In this document: positions 43,038 through 52,094 of the stretch, piece after piece
Layout: the number at the start of each line of letters is the position of its first letter
Position numbering within the stretch: position 1 is the first letter of the stretch
Assembly (NCBI RefSeq): GCF_050942215.1
Contig: NZ_CP192056.1
Coordinates: forward strand, 868,001-932,000
Length of the DNA: 64,000 bases
DNA from: Sphaerimonospora sp050942215
GTDB taxonomy: Bacteria > Actinomycetota > Actinomycetes > Streptosporangiales > Streptosporangiaceae
Direction of reading: 5' to 3'
The notes under the pieces: model-generated
The model's database searches: none
What the model saw: only the letters and a program-made list of their open reading frames with translations
Told to the model about the DNA's origin: nothing
Position numbers and translations under genes: made by a program

Positions 43038-44513
43038 GTGGTTCGGTGGAATGCGCGGCGGCGCAACGTGCTCGCCGCCGCGGTCGTGAGCGTCGTCGGA
43101 GGTGGTCTGCTCGCGCTTCCGCTGACCACGGCCCAGGCGGAGATGGCCCAGGTCGACATCGTCTACCGATGCCGGGATACAGGCGGCCTGCCCAAGCTTC
43201 CCAACCCCGTCGTGCCCAACCGGGTCGATCTGAAGGTCACCCTCACCGTGCAGACGGCGCTGGCCGTCGGGCAGCCGCTCGACGTCAAGTGGAACGTGGC
43301 CTACCAGAACAACACGAGTTTCCTGTCTCCCGGCCTGTTCCAGCCCGGCGCCCGGCTCTCGGCGACCGGCAAGGTCGGCGTCCTGGGCGATCCGTGGCAG
43401 GGTGAACTGCACTCGCTCGGTGCCAAGGAGCAGGAGCTCCTGCAGGACGGCGGGAGCCTGGCGCTGCCCGAGGCGATCTCCGGGGCGGTGAGCACGACGG
43501 ACAGCGGCGTGTTCGAGATCGAGCCCCGCGATCTCCTGATCGACTTCACTCCGCCTCCCTCGGAGGAGGTCGTCAACGACGACGCCGGTGCACCGGTGAT
43601 CGAATATCACGGTGAGGGCTGGCGGGACTTCAACGATCGCGACCCCAAGTTCAACGACGTCCACAACGACGTGCATGCGACCGAGAAGAAATACTCGACC
43701 GCGACGTTCAGGTTCACCGGCACGGGGGTCGATTTCATCACCGAGCAGGACCACCGTGCCGGCAAGGTGGGTTTCAAGATCGACGGAAAGCCGGGCATCC
43801 CGGCGACCGCCGACGCCTCCAAGAACGCGGACGGCACTCCGGTCGTGGTCGTCAACCAGGGCGACCACACACTCTGGGGCGTGCGCGGCCTGCCGTACGG
43901 CGAGCACGAGCTCGTCGTGGAGAATCTCGAAGACAAGTGGATGATGGTGGACGGCTTCCGGGCGGTCACGGAAGAGCTCCTCGATCCGCCGAAGCAGTTC
44001 CAGGCGACGTGCAAGCCGGTGAAGACGCCGACGGCCATCAGGGTCGTCATCGGCGGGGAGTCGGGCACGGACCCGTCGAGTAGTCCGGGAACGACGCCGC
44101 CGAACAGCCCTCCGGGCTCTCCGGCCAGCCCCAGCCCGGACCCGACCGGCACCGGTCCGACCAGCCCCGGTCCGACCAGCCCCGGTCCGACCAGCCCCGG
44201 CCCCGGCGCGAGCTCTCCAGGGGCGAGTAACAGCCCGCGTCCGACCGTGACCGTGACGAACACGGCGACGGCGTCGCCCTCGCCGAAGCCGACCACGACG
44301 ACCACGGTGACGATGACGGCGACGCCGACCGTCGCCCAGGTGGAGGTGACGCCCAAGGGCGGGGCACAGACCGGTGAGGCTCCGGAGGACGCCTCGTCGG
44401 GAGGTCTGCTCCTCGGCTCGGGCGGTCTGATGCTGCTCGTCGGCGTCTGGGGCGGCGTGGCGCTGCTCAGGCGCAGGGCGGCCCACTCGGGCGACTCGGC
44501 GGAGACGCTCTGA
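43038..44513 (+). CDS. Sortase-anchored surface protein, module 1
   Basis: 491-aa secreted protein. Signal peptide (about 1-35, ends TTAQA). A ~310-residue outside part follows with two Cys far apart (VYRCRDTG and ATCKPVK); residues 195-310 look like a carbohydrate- or adhesion-type beta domain (YSTATFRFTGTGVDFITEQD). Then a Pro/Ser/Thr linker with three tandem copies of GPTSP (15-bp DNA repeats, 44154-44198). The end has TPKGGAQTG (438-446), a membrane helix and RRR, i.e. a sorting signal, but not LPxTG. GTG start with GGAG. The partner class F sortase follows 13 bases on. Confidence 0.82.
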   Translation: MVRWNARRRNVLAAAVVSVVGGGLLALPLTTAQAEMAQVDIVYRCRDTGGLPKLPNPVVPNRVDLKVTLTVQTALAVGQPLDVKWNVAYQNNTSFLSPGLFQPGARLSATGKVGVLGDPWQGELHSLGAKEQELLQDGGSLALPEAISGAVSTTDSGVFEIEPRDLLIDFTPPPSEEVVNDDAGAPVIEYHGEGWRDFNDRDPKFNDVHNDVHATEKKYSTATFRFTGTGVDFITEQDHRAGKVGFKIDGKPGIPATADASKNADGTPVVVVNQGDHTLWGVRGLPYGEHELVVENLEDKWMMVDGFRAVTEELLDPPKQFQATCKPVKTPTAIRVVIGGESGTDPSSSPGTTPPNSPPGSPASPSPDPTGTGPTSPGPTSPGPTSPGPGASSPGASNSPRPTVTVTNTATASPSPKPTTTTTVTMTATPTVAQVEVTPKGGAQTGEAPEDASSGGLLLGSGGLMLLVGVWGGVALLRRRAAHSGDSAETL

Positions 44514-44526
44514 GGGGATCGAGACG

Positions 44527-45417
44527 ATGACGTCCACGCCAGCCGGTGGCCCCTCCCCAGGGGAGGGCGCCGCCGTACCAGCCGAAGGGGCCTCCCCCGC
44601 CACGGCCGCCAAGCCGGCGCGTAAGTCGCTGCCGCAGCCCGTCCTCGCGACGTTGCTCGTGGCCGGCTCCTTCGGCGGGATCATCGCGGTCATGATCGGA
44701 ATGCTGGCCGTGCTGTCGCCGTCGTCCCCGGCGGAGCCCGATCCGCTGCCCGGCGTGCAGGTGAACGTCCAGGGTGCGGGCAACATCGCCTACCTGCCGC
44801 CGACCGTCGGGCCCGGGGGGCCGGGAGCTCCGCTGACCGCGGCCGACCCGGCGGCGCCCCCGCCCGATCCGGCGCTCCAGCCGTTCCCCCCGCTCGCGCT
44901 CACCCCGAAGACGGCCTCTGCCGCGTCGAAGCGAGTGTCTGCGGCCAAGAAGGCGAAGGGCAGGCCGACCAGGATCAGCATCCCGTCGATCGGGGTGTCG
45001 GCCCCGGTCGGTTCGATCGGCGTCGACAAGAACGGCGAGATCGAGGCCCCGCCGCTGAGCAAGCCCAACCTCACCGGCTGGTACCGTCTCGGCCCCGCCC
45101 CCGGCGACCAGGGTCCGGCGGTCATCCTCGGCCATGTGAACACACGGAGTGGCGCCGCGGTGTTCAGCCGGGTGCGCGAGCTCAAGCGCGGCAACAAGAT
45201 CGCCGTGCGGCGTGCAGACGGCAAAACCGCCATCTTTACCGTGGACGGGGTCGAGCAGGTCAGCAAGCTGAAATTTCCCACCAAAAGGGTGTACGCCAAC
45301 ACCGCCACGGCGTCGCTTCGACTGGTCACCTGCGGCGGGGTCTTCGACGCCAAGGCGCACCACTACACCGACAACATCATCGTGTACGCCACACTGACCT
45401 CGATCCGCGGCAAGTGA
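44527..45417 (+). CDS. Class F sortase, module 1
   Basis: 296-aa membrane-anchored transpeptidase. One N-terminal helix (about 39-63), a Pro-rich stalk, then the sortase barrel with RISIPSIGVSAPVGSIGVD, the catalytic His203 in VILGHVNTRSG and Cys269 in RLVTCGGVF. A basic residue for the triad is less clear: after the Cys the loop reads GGVFDAKAHHY, with Lys where the second sortase has Arg nearby. Follows its surface-protein gene. Closely similar to the sortase at 46620 (shared VGPGGPG and ADP-APPP stalk), so a duplicated module. Confidence 0.9.
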   Translation: MTSTPAGGPSPGEGAAVPAEGASPATAAKPARKSLPQPVLATLLVAGSFGGIIAVMIGMLAVLSPSSPAEPDPLPGVQVNVQGAGNIAYLPPTVGPGGPGAPLTAADPAAPPPDPALQPFPPLALTPKTASAASKRVSAAKKAKGRPTRISIPSIGVSAPVGSIGVDKNGEIEAPPLSKPNLTGWYRLGPAPGDQGPAVILGHVNTRSGAAVFSRVRELKRGNKIAVRRADGKTAIFTVDGVEQVSKLKFPTKRVYANTATASLRLVTCGGVFDAKAHHYTDNIIVYATLTSIRGK

Positions 45418-45562
45418 CCTCCGCTGTTCGACGGCGACGTACCGCCGCCCGAGCGGTCTCCTCGCACAGCGATGTCGTGATCCGTACATCGATGTGGTGA
45501 TCGATCAACGACACGGTGGGGGAGGGTGTTGACTGATAGATTGCATAACTGTGGGGGAGATC

Positions 45563-45670
45563 ATGACAGTGATGTGTTTCGCGCACCGGCCCCGGTACAT
45601 CTCCGGCTGTGCGGATCTCTACCCAAGCGTGACCGAGTCTGAGATCCTGGTACGCCGGTTATTGGGGTGA
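45563..45670 (+). CDS. Possible 35-codon ORF before surface protein 2
   Basis: ATG with a good ribosome site (GGGGGAGA, about 2-5 bases upstream), 35 codons (MTVMCFAHRPRY...), ending six bases before the next gene's ATG. Could be a leader peptide or a chance frame. No database family recognised; two Cys. Confidence 0.25.
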   Translation: MTVMCFAHRPRYISGCADLYPSVTESEILVRRLLG

Positions 45671-45676
45671 TTTGGG

Positions 45677-46609
45677 ATGGGAGGCAAGCCAGTGCCGAGG
45701 TCCGGGTTGCGGGGTCCTGTCGTCAGGAAGGCCGCGGTAGCCGGGGCGGTCGGCGCGGGTGTCGTCTTCTTCGGGCTGCCCGCCCTGGGCACGCTCGCGC
45801 CTACTCCCAGGACCGTGTCGTACGTCTGCACGCCGACGGCGGGGGATGTCGTTTCTCCCGAGCTGCTGGTCACGCTCGTCGGCGGCCCCGCGAGCGTGAC
45901 CGCCTCCCAGCCGGTCACGCTGACCTGGTTGAGCTCGCAGTCGAACGATACGAGCAAGCAGATCAAGGCCGCGGCCCAGATCCCCGTCACCGAAAAGATC
46001 GTCATGACGGGCGAGCTGGTCATCACCGGCCCCAGCCCCAACGCGACGGCCACGGTCACGGCGACGGCGACCGGTGCGCCGCTGACGGCGGAGATCCCGG
46101 TCGGCTCGCCCATCCCGTTTCCCACGGTCACCGCCACGGTGACGCCTGACGTGGCCGGGACGATGGTGGCCAAGGCCGGCAAGTTCACCCTTCGGGTCGG
46201 CCCGGAGGCCGGTGGCGGCGTCACCTACACCTGCATGGTCGGGACCACGGGCGACCACACCGTACCGGCGGAGGTCTCCGTCATCGTCTCGCCCTCCGCT
46301 TCGAGCTCGCCCAGCCCCTCGCCCAGTCCCTCGCCGAGCGCCTCGTCCAGCCCCACACCGAGCCCGACGCCGACGCCCAGGCAGACGAGGACCGTATATG
46401 TGACGGAGACCGCCACTCCGTCGCAGACGGCGACGGACAAGAGCAAGGGCCAGGTGACCCACACGCCCGGGGGTGGCGTGTCCACGGGCGGCGGCGGCGA
46501 GGTCGGGCCGGACGCACGGGTCCTCATCCTCACCGGTGCGGGACTGATGCTCGCCGCGGCCACCGGAGGACTCGTGCTGCGCGCCCGGCGTCGGACCGTA
46601 CGGCACTAG
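45677..46609 (+). CDS. Sortase-anchored surface protein, module 2
   Basis: 310-aa secreted protein: signal peptide (about 1-43, ALGTLA), a ~170-residue outside region with Cys pair (VSYVCTPTA and VTYTCMVGT), a Ser/Pro/Thr linker (alternating SP from about 210), then TPGGGVSTG (263-271), a membrane helix and RARRR. The end is the same type as in module 1. Shorter and simpler than that protein, but with a similar Cys spacing and linker. Class F sortase follows ten bases on. ATG with GGGGTGATTTGGG in front. Confidence 0.8.
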   Translation: MGGKPVPRSGLRGPVVRKAAVAGAVGAGVVFFGLPALGTLAPTPRTVSYVCTPTAGDVVSPELLVTLVGGPASVTASQPVTLTWLSSQSNDTSKQIKAAAQIPVTEKIVMTGELVITGPSPNATATVTATATGAPLTAEIPVGSPIPFPTVTATVTPDVAGTMVAKAGKFTLRVGPEAGGGVTYTCMVGTTGDHTVPAEVSVIVSPSASSSPSPSPSPSPSASSSPTPSPTPTPRQTRTVYVTETATPSQTATDKSKGQVTHTPGGGVSTGGGGEVGPDARVLILTGAGLMLAAATGGLVLRARRRTVRH

Positions 46610-46619
46610 AGCGGGCCCC

Positions 46620-47567
46620 ATGGGTACGCCACCGCCCGGACACCATCCGCCGGACGCGTCCGGCGGGCCGTACGGGTCGCCGGCGGGCGACGCCGGGGCC
46701 CAGGGCACACCCGGTGTGTTCGCGCCGCAGGGTTATCCCCAGCAGGTGTACGGCCAGCCCGTCTTCCAGCCGGTGGTGCTGCCCCAGATTCAGCTTCAGC
46801 CCCAGCAGCGGCAGGAGGCCGAGCGGCCGGAGGGGAGCGGCACGCAGGCGATAAGGGGCGTGCTCATCCTGGCAGCGGTCATCGGCCTGGTGATCGTCGT
46901 CATCGGCGTCGGTTTCATGATCATGTCACCCGACGAGTACGCGTCACCGGAGCGCACGTCATTGCAGCGACCGGGCGGCGTGAACCAGATGGCGGCCACG
47001 GTGGGGCCCGGCGGCCCCGGGAACCCGCTGGCGCAGGCCGACCCCGACGCGCCCCCTCCGGTGCCGGCGCTGCCCGCCGCTCCGCCGATGCAGCCGTCCT
47101 CGCCCAAGCGGTTGATCATCCCCAGGCTGCACGTCAACGCGCCGATCAAGTCGGTCGGTACGGACAAGTCCGGGGCCATCGAGACCCCGCCGATCAGCAA
47201 CCACAACCTCGTCGGCTGGTATCGCGGCGGCCCGACGGCCGGCGAGGTCGGCCCGGCCATCATGCTCGGCCACAAGGACACCCAGACCCGCAGCGCGGTC
47301 TTCAGCAGACTGCACGAGATGCAGTACGGAGACAAGATCGAGGTCGTCCGGATGGACGGCACCGTCGCGATCTTCACGGTGGGCGGCGTCGAGCAGGCGG
47401 CCAAACAGACGTTCCCCACCAACAGGGTGTACGGCGACGCCGACAACGCGGAGCTCCGATTGATCACGTGCGGGGGCACGTACAACCGGACGACCGGTCA
47501 TTACGTCGACAATGTCATCGTTTATGCCGTCATGACGGGTACGCGACTCGCCAAGGCCGCATCCTGA
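46620..47567 (+). CDS. Class F sortase, module 2
   Basis: 315-aa sortase. N-terminal Gln/Pro-rich cytoplasmic part (~78 residues), one helix (80-102), a Pro-rich stalk, then the catalytic barrel: RLIIPRLHVNAPIKSVGTD, His218 in IMLGHKDTQTRS, Cys284 in RLITCGGTYNR, with Arg290 just after it. Class F assignment is by overall pattern. Probably anchors the preceding surface protein to the cell wall. Confidence 0.9.
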   Translation: MGTPPPGHHPPDASGGPYGSPAGDAGAQGTPGVFAPQGYPQQVYGQPVFQPVVLPQIQLQPQQRQEAERPEGSGTQAIRGVLILAAVIGLVIVVIGVGFMIMSPDEYASPERTSLQRPGGVNQMAATVGPGGPGNPLAQADPDAPPPVPALPAAPPMQPSSPKRLIIPRLHVNAPIKSVGTDKSGAIETPPISNHNLVGWYRGGPTAGEVGPAIMLGHKDTQTRSAVFSRLHEMQYGDKIEVVRMDGTVAIFTVGGVEQAAKQTFPTNRVYGDADNAELRLITCGGTYNRTTGHYVDNVIVYAVMTGTRLAKAAS

Positions 47568-47657
47568 ACCCGCTGAACGCACACAGGCCTGTGGAACGGC
47601 TCGTCGAGTGCACCCGGTTGCGGCTAAGGTCTCATCGAGCGATCACGAGGAGGAGCT

Positions 47658-48737
47658 GTGGGCTGGTTCTCCGATCTCCTGCTGCCGGGCCGGCTGCGCA
47701 CCGGACCCACCGTGCTGCTGCCCACCCGGCCGGATCCGAAGACGCTGCTGGCCGTCGCGCAACTCGCCGACCCCGAGGCGGCCTTCGACGGTGACGACAT
47801 CATCGCGGGCGGCTCCCGGATCCTCGCGGCCGTCGAGTTGACCGGCTCGGTCCTGGCCAAACTCGGCATACAGGACGAGGAGCGGCTCTGGGCGTGCCGG
47901 ATCACCGCCGAGGGTCCGCTGCCGGTGGACTACTTCGACAAGAGTCTCGCCGAGGGCATCGCCTTCCGCCTGGGCGGCTGGTCCCTGTGCCAGGGAGAGC
48001 CGACCGATCCGGCGGAGAACGAGCGGCGCGATCTCGTCGTCTACCTGCCGGCGGCGCCCTCGCCGGAGGAGACCATCGAGGTCCTCCGGGAACTCGTGAG
48101 CCCGGCCGAGTCGCTCGACGCCGACCGCTGGCCGGACGGCGAACTGGTCGACGGCATCGTACGCGTCCCGCTGCGCGAGGGCGTGCTCACCGACGTCTAC
48201 ATGGGAGCCGACACGGTCGTCACCATCGAGGAGGGCCGCCGGATCCCACCGGCCGCCCGGGCCCGCTGGCCCTACCTCACCGAGATCGTGATCGCGAAGG
48301 TCTCTCCGCTCACTCCGCAGGACGCGGACGAGCCCACCGGCGCGGCGGACGGCGACACGACGCCCGCACCCGAGACCGGCGACGTCCCGGGTGACGATGC
48401 CGCGGACGCGACCTCCAGCGATGCTCCCGGCGCGGCCGGTGGCGAGGCCGCGGAGGAAAGCGTGGCGGAAACCGCGGAGGAAACCGCGGAGGAAAGCGCA
48501 GCGGCGGAGAGCGTGGCGGAAAGCGCGGACGAGGGCCTTGTCGAGGCCGCCGACCCCGAGGCGGCCCCCGGCGACGGCGAGGCCGGGGACGAGAGTCCCG
48601 CCGCCGGGGAACAGGCGCTGATGGCCCGGGCGGCGATGGCACTGACCCTGGCCCGGCGGCTGAGCGGCATCGCGGCCGACGAGGGAGGCTTCCAGCTCGC
48701 CGAGCCGGCGGACCTGCTGCCCGGCCGTTACGCCTGA
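47658..48737 (+). CDS. Hypothetical protein with acidic Ala/Glu-rich tail
   Basis: 359-aa cytosolic-looking protein with no signal peptide. The first ~215 residues form a folded domain (WFSDLLLPGRLRTGPTVLLP at the start; RIPPAARARWPYLTEIVIAK near the end). Residues ~220-320 are low-complexity Asp/Glu/Ala with near-repeats (AEETAEES). A short C-terminal helix follows (MARAAMALTLARRLSGIAADE). GTG start with AGGAGG. No family recognised; it follows the sortase by 90 bases but is not obviously linked. Confidence 0.65.
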   Translation: MGWFSDLLLPGRLRTGPTVLLPTRPDPKTLLAVAQLADPEAAFDGDDIIAGGSRILAAVELTGSVLAKLGIQDEERLWACRITAEGPLPVDYFDKSLAEGIAFRLGGWSLCQGEPTDPAENERRDLVVYLPAAPSPEETIEVLRELVSPAESLDADRWPDGELVDGIVRVPLREGVLTDVYMGADTVVTIEEGRRIPPAARARWPYLTEIVIAKVSPLTPQDADEPTGAADGDTTPAPETGDVPGDDAADATSSDAPGAAGGEAAEESVAETAEETAEESAAAESVAESADEGLVEAADPEAAPGDGEAGDESPAAGEQALMARAAMALTLARRLSGIAADEGGFQLAEPADLLPGRYA

Positions 48738-48847
48738 TCGCGGTCCCGCCTTCGGTGTCGCCCTGACCGTTCCGTCCATGTGCCGGGCGAATGCTCTGCT
48801 GTAGCCTCTGGAGTAACCGAACATTGCTCGGTTCCTTGGAGGACTCT

Positions 48848-49993
48848 GTGGCAGAGGCGTACATCGTCGGCGCGGTCCGCAGCCCCGTCGGCAAGAAGAA
48901 GGGCGGGCTGTCCACGGTCCACCCGACTGATCTGGCCGCGCACACTCTCGCGGCGCTCGTCGAACGCACCGGTGTCGATCCCGCCGCCGTCGACGACGTG
49001 ATCATGGGCTGTGTCATGCAGTTCGGCCCACAGTCGATGGACATCGCGCGCAACGCCTGGCTGAGCGCGGGCCTCCCGGAGAGCGTCGCGGGCGTCACCA
49101 TCGACCGGCAGTGCGGGTCCTCGCAGCAGGCCGTCCACTTCGCCGCGCAGGGGGTGCTGTCCGGCACACAGGACCTGGTGGTCGCCGCCGGTGTCGAGTC
49201 GATGTCCGTCGTCCCCATGGGGTCGACCATCACGGCCGCGCTGGAGAAGGGCATGCCGCTTCCGTTCGGTCAGAAGTGGGCCGAGCGGTACGGCACGCAG
49301 GAGATCTCCCAGTTCCGCGGCGCCGAGCTGATGTGCGAGAAGTGGGGGCTGGAGCGCGACGAGCTGGAGCGGTACGCCTACGAAAGCCACCGGCGGGCCG
49401 CCAAGGCGATCGCGGACGGTCACTTCAAGGACCAGATCGCGCCGGTGGCCGGCGTCGAGGACGACGAGGGTCCCCGGCCGGACACCACGCTGGAGAAGAT
49501 GGCCGAGCTCAAGCCCCTCCGCGAGGGCGGCCGGATCACGGCGGCCACCTCGTCGCAGATCTCGGACGGCTCCGGCGCGGTGCTCGTCGCCTCGGAGCGG
49601 GCGGTGCGCGAGCACGGCCTGACCCCGCGCGCCCGCATCGTCACGCTGGCGCTCGTCGGCGACGATCCCGTCTACATGCTGACCGCGCCCATCCCGGCGA
49701 CGCGCAGGGCACTGGAGCGGGCCGGTCTCGGCATCGAGGACATCGACGTCATCGAGATCAACGAGGCGTTCGCACCGGTGCCGCTCGCCTGGTTGCGCGA
49801 GATCGGCGCCGACCCGGCGAAGACCAACCCGAACGGCGGCGCCATCGCCCTGGGGCACCCTCTCGGGGGCACCGGTGCGATCCTGATGACCAAGCTGCTG
49901 CACGAGCTGGAGCGCACCGGCGGCCGCTACGGCCTGCAGACCATGTGCGAGGGCGGCGGCCAGGCCAACGTCACCATCATCGAGCGCCTCTGA
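48848..49993 (+). CDS. Thiolase (acetyl-CoA C-acyltransferase)
   Basis: 381-aa thiolase. Catalytic Cys in VTIDRQCGSSQQAV, the VVAAGVESMSVVPMG motif, INEAFAPVPLAWLRE, catalytic His in ALGHPLGGTGAIL and the C-terminal Cys in TMCEGGGQANVT. Acts in beta-oxidation or ketoacyl-CoA synthesis. GTG 48848 is chosen: GGAGGA lies just upstream, and the longer frame starts without a ribosome site. A hairpin terminator follows and faces the large acyl-CoA dehydrogenase, a likely functional partner. Confidence 0.95.
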   Translation: MAEAYIVGAVRSPVGKKKGGLSTVHPTDLAAHTLAALVERTGVDPAAVDDVIMGCVMQFGPQSMDIARNAWLSAGLPESVAGVTIDRQCGSSQQAVHFAAQGVLSGTQDLVVAAGVESMSVVPMGSTITAALEKGMPLPFGQKWAERYGTQEISQFRGAELMCEKWGLERDELERYAYESHRRAAKAIADGHFKDQIAPVAGVEDDEGPRPDTTLEKMAELKPLREGGRITAATSSQISDGSGAVLVASERAVREHGLTPRARIVTLALVGDDPVYMLTAPIPATRRALERAGLGIEDIDVIEINEAFAPVPLAWLREIGADPAKTNPNGGAIALGHPLGGTGAILMTKLLHELERTGGRYGLQTMCEGGGQANVTIIERL

Positions 49994-50007
49994 TCTCCGT
50001 ACGGCTC

Positions 50008-50037
50008 CGAAGGGCACCCAGCGCCGGGTGCCCTTCG
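50008..50037. terminator. Bidirectional hairpin terminator
   Basis: 12-bp perfect stem CGAAGGGCACCC / GGGTGCCCTTCG (50008-50019, 50026-50037), loop of six, between the converging thiolase and acyl-CoA dehydrogenase genes. Confidence 0.88.
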
Positions 50038-50050
50038 CCGTGACGGAGGA

Positions 50051-51928
50051 CTACCGGACGTGCCGGTGCACGTCCTCGAACTCTGAGGGCCCGGGCTCCG
50101 ACGGGGCGATCCAGGGGCCGTCCAGCGAGGGGTCGAGAATGCCCTCCTCCAGGAAGCCGTACCGTCCGTCGAGGACCAGGCGGGCCAGCCGTACGTCACG
50201 GGAGTCTGTGTTGTCCCACAACCGGGCGAACAGCGCCTCGGCCCGCAGACGTGCCTGATGACAGAAGGTGTCCGCCAGTTCGTACGGCTTGCGCCCGAAC
50301 TCGACCGCGTCCTCCTGCGCCTGGAGGCACACGGCGGTCATGGCGAAGAGTTCGGCGCCGATGTCCACGATGCGGGACAGGAAGCCCTGCCTGTGCTCCA
50401 GCCGGCCCTGCCAGCGCGACATGCCGTAGAACGTGGACCTGGCGAGCTTGCGGCTGGTGCGCTCGATGTAGCGCAGGTGCGGGGCGAGCGGGCCGAACTC
50501 GGCGTAGGAGGTCGGCAACTGTCCCGGCCCGGCGACCAGGGTCGGCAGCCACCTGGCGTAGAAGCCGCCCGCCTTGGCGGCCGCCCGCCCCTTCGTCTTG
50601 AGGTCGGCCCTGGGATTGACGAGGTCCCCGGCGACCGAAAGGTGGGCGTCCACGGCCTCCCGGGCGATGAGCAGATGCATGATCTCGGTCGAGCCCTCGA
50701 AGATGCGGTTGATCCGCAGGTCGCGCAGCATCTGCTCGGCGGGTACGCCGCGCTCGCCGCGGGCGCGCAGGGACTCGGCCGTCTCGTAGCCGCGCCCGCC
50801 CCGGAGCTGGACCAGTTCGTCGGCGACCTGCCAGGCCATCTCGGAGGCGTACAGCTTCGCCAGGGCCGCCTCGATGCGGATGTCGTTGCGTTCGTCGTCG
50901 GCGAGGCGGCTGGCGAGGTTGACGACGGCCTCCAGGGCGTACGCCGTGCCCGCGATGAAGGCGATCTTATGGGCCACCGCCTCGTGCTCGCCGATGCGGC
51001 GCCCCCACTGGATCCGTTCCCCGCCCCACTCCCGGGCGATCTTGGCGGCCCACTTGACCGCGCCGGAGCAGGTGGCGGGCAGCGAGAGGCGTCCGGTGTT
51101 CAGCGTCGTCAGCGCGATCTTCAGGCCCTGGCCCTCGCGGCCGATGAGGTTGGCGGCGGGCACGCGGACCTGGTGGAAACGGGTCACACCGTTCTCGATG
51201 CCGCGCAGGCCCATGAACGCGTTGCGGCGCTCGACCGTGATCCCGGGGCTGTCGGCCTCCACCACGAACGCCGAGATCTTGGCCCCCGTGCGGGCCATGA
51301 CCACGAGCAGGTCGGCGACCACGCCGTTGGTGGTCCACAGCTTGACGCCGTCGATGACGTAGGAGTCCCCGTCGCGGACGGCGGTCGTGGCCAGTCGTGC
51401 GGGATCGGACCCCACATCGGGCTCGGTCAGCAGAAACGCGGAAATCTCCCCCTTCGCGCATCGCGGGAGGAAGCGCTCCTTCTGCTCGGGCGTACCGAAC
51501 AGCCGCAGCGGCTGGGGGACCCCGATGGACTGGTGCGCCGACAGCAGCGCGCTCACCGAGGGGCAGTACGACGCGGTGAGTTGCAGCGCCCGGCAGTAGT
51601 AGAGATGGGCCAGGCCGAGCCCGCCGTACTCCTCTTCGGTGGTCATCCCGAACGCGCCGATGGCGGCGAGGCCCTTGACCACCTCGTCGGGGATGACGGC
51701 CGTGCGCTCGATCTCGGCCGGATCGACCTTCTCCTGCAGGAACCGCCGCAGTGCCCGCAGGAAGCCGTCCCCCTTCTTGATCTCCTCCTGCGACAGCTCC
51801 GGCGCGGGGTGGACGAGGTCGAGCCGGAAGTCGCCGAGGAACAGTTGCCTGCCGAAGCTCGGCCGGGTCCATTCCGCCTCGCGCGCCTGCTCGGCTACTT
51901 CTCGTGCGGTGGCGTAATCGGTGGTCAT
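50051..51928 (-). CDS. Large acyl-CoA dehydrogenase
   Basis: 625-aa protein, larger than the usual ~380. The N-terminal dehydrogenase core has FLRALRRFLQEKVDPAEIER, EEEYGGLGLAHL, FLLTEPDVGSDPARL and IQWGRRIGEHEAVAHK, and a C-terminal INRIFEGSTEIMHLLIARE that carries the catalytic Glu. About 180 extra residues follow, as in the VLCAD/FadE5-like class. ATG 51928 is chosen (GGAGG upstream), giving MTTDYATAREVAEQ. Beta-oxidation with the thiolase is a reasonable guess. Confidence 0.92.
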   Translation of the reverse strand: MTTDYATAREVAEQAREAEWTRPSFGRQLFLGDFRLDLVHPAPELSQEEIKKGDGFLRALRRFLQEKVDPAEIERTAVIPDEVVKGLAAIGAFGMTTEEEYGGLGLAHLYYCRALQLTASYCPSVSALLSAHQSIGVPQPLRLFGTPEQKERFLPRCAKGEISAFLLTEPDVGSDPARLATTAVRDGDSYVIDGVKLWTTNGVVADLLVVMARTGAKISAFVVEADSPGITVERRNAFMGLRGIENGVTRFHQVRVPAANLIGREGQGLKIALTTLNTGRLSLPATCSGAVKWAAKIAREWGGERIQWGRRIGEHEAVAHKIAFIAGTAYALEAVVNLASRLADDERNDIRIEAALAKLYASEMAWQVADELVQLRGGRGYETAESLRARGERGVPAEQMLRDLRINRIFEGSTEIMHLLIAREAVDAHLSVAGDLVNPRADLKTKGRAAAKAGGFYARWLPTLVAGPGQLPTSYAEFGPLAPHLRYIERTSRKLARSTFYGMSRWQGRLEHRQGFLSRIVDIGAELFAMTAVCLQAQEDAVEFGRKPYELADTFCHQARLRAEALFARLWDNTDSRDVRLARLVLDGRYGFLEEGILDPSLDGPWIAPSEPGPSEFEDVHRHVR

Positions 51929-52094
51929 CGCGGCCTCCTCAGGCAGTGGGCCTCCCGTCGGGTCCCGGCGAAGAAGTCCGCGGGACACGTCCCATGACGT
52001 GATACTTACCCGCCAGTAGCCTGATAAGCGCTGCCGATGTGAACACTCTCCTGATAGCTTCGCCGATCTCGCCTCGGGCGCTGCCGTGCCGGGG

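Noticed and set aside
45529..45557. Possible -35 TTGACT before the small ORF
   Set aside because: No -10 hexamer at the right spacing (16-19 bases).
50258..51997. 579-codon plus-strand frame
   Set aside because: Antisense of the large acyl-CoA dehydrogenase; no ribosome site or family features.
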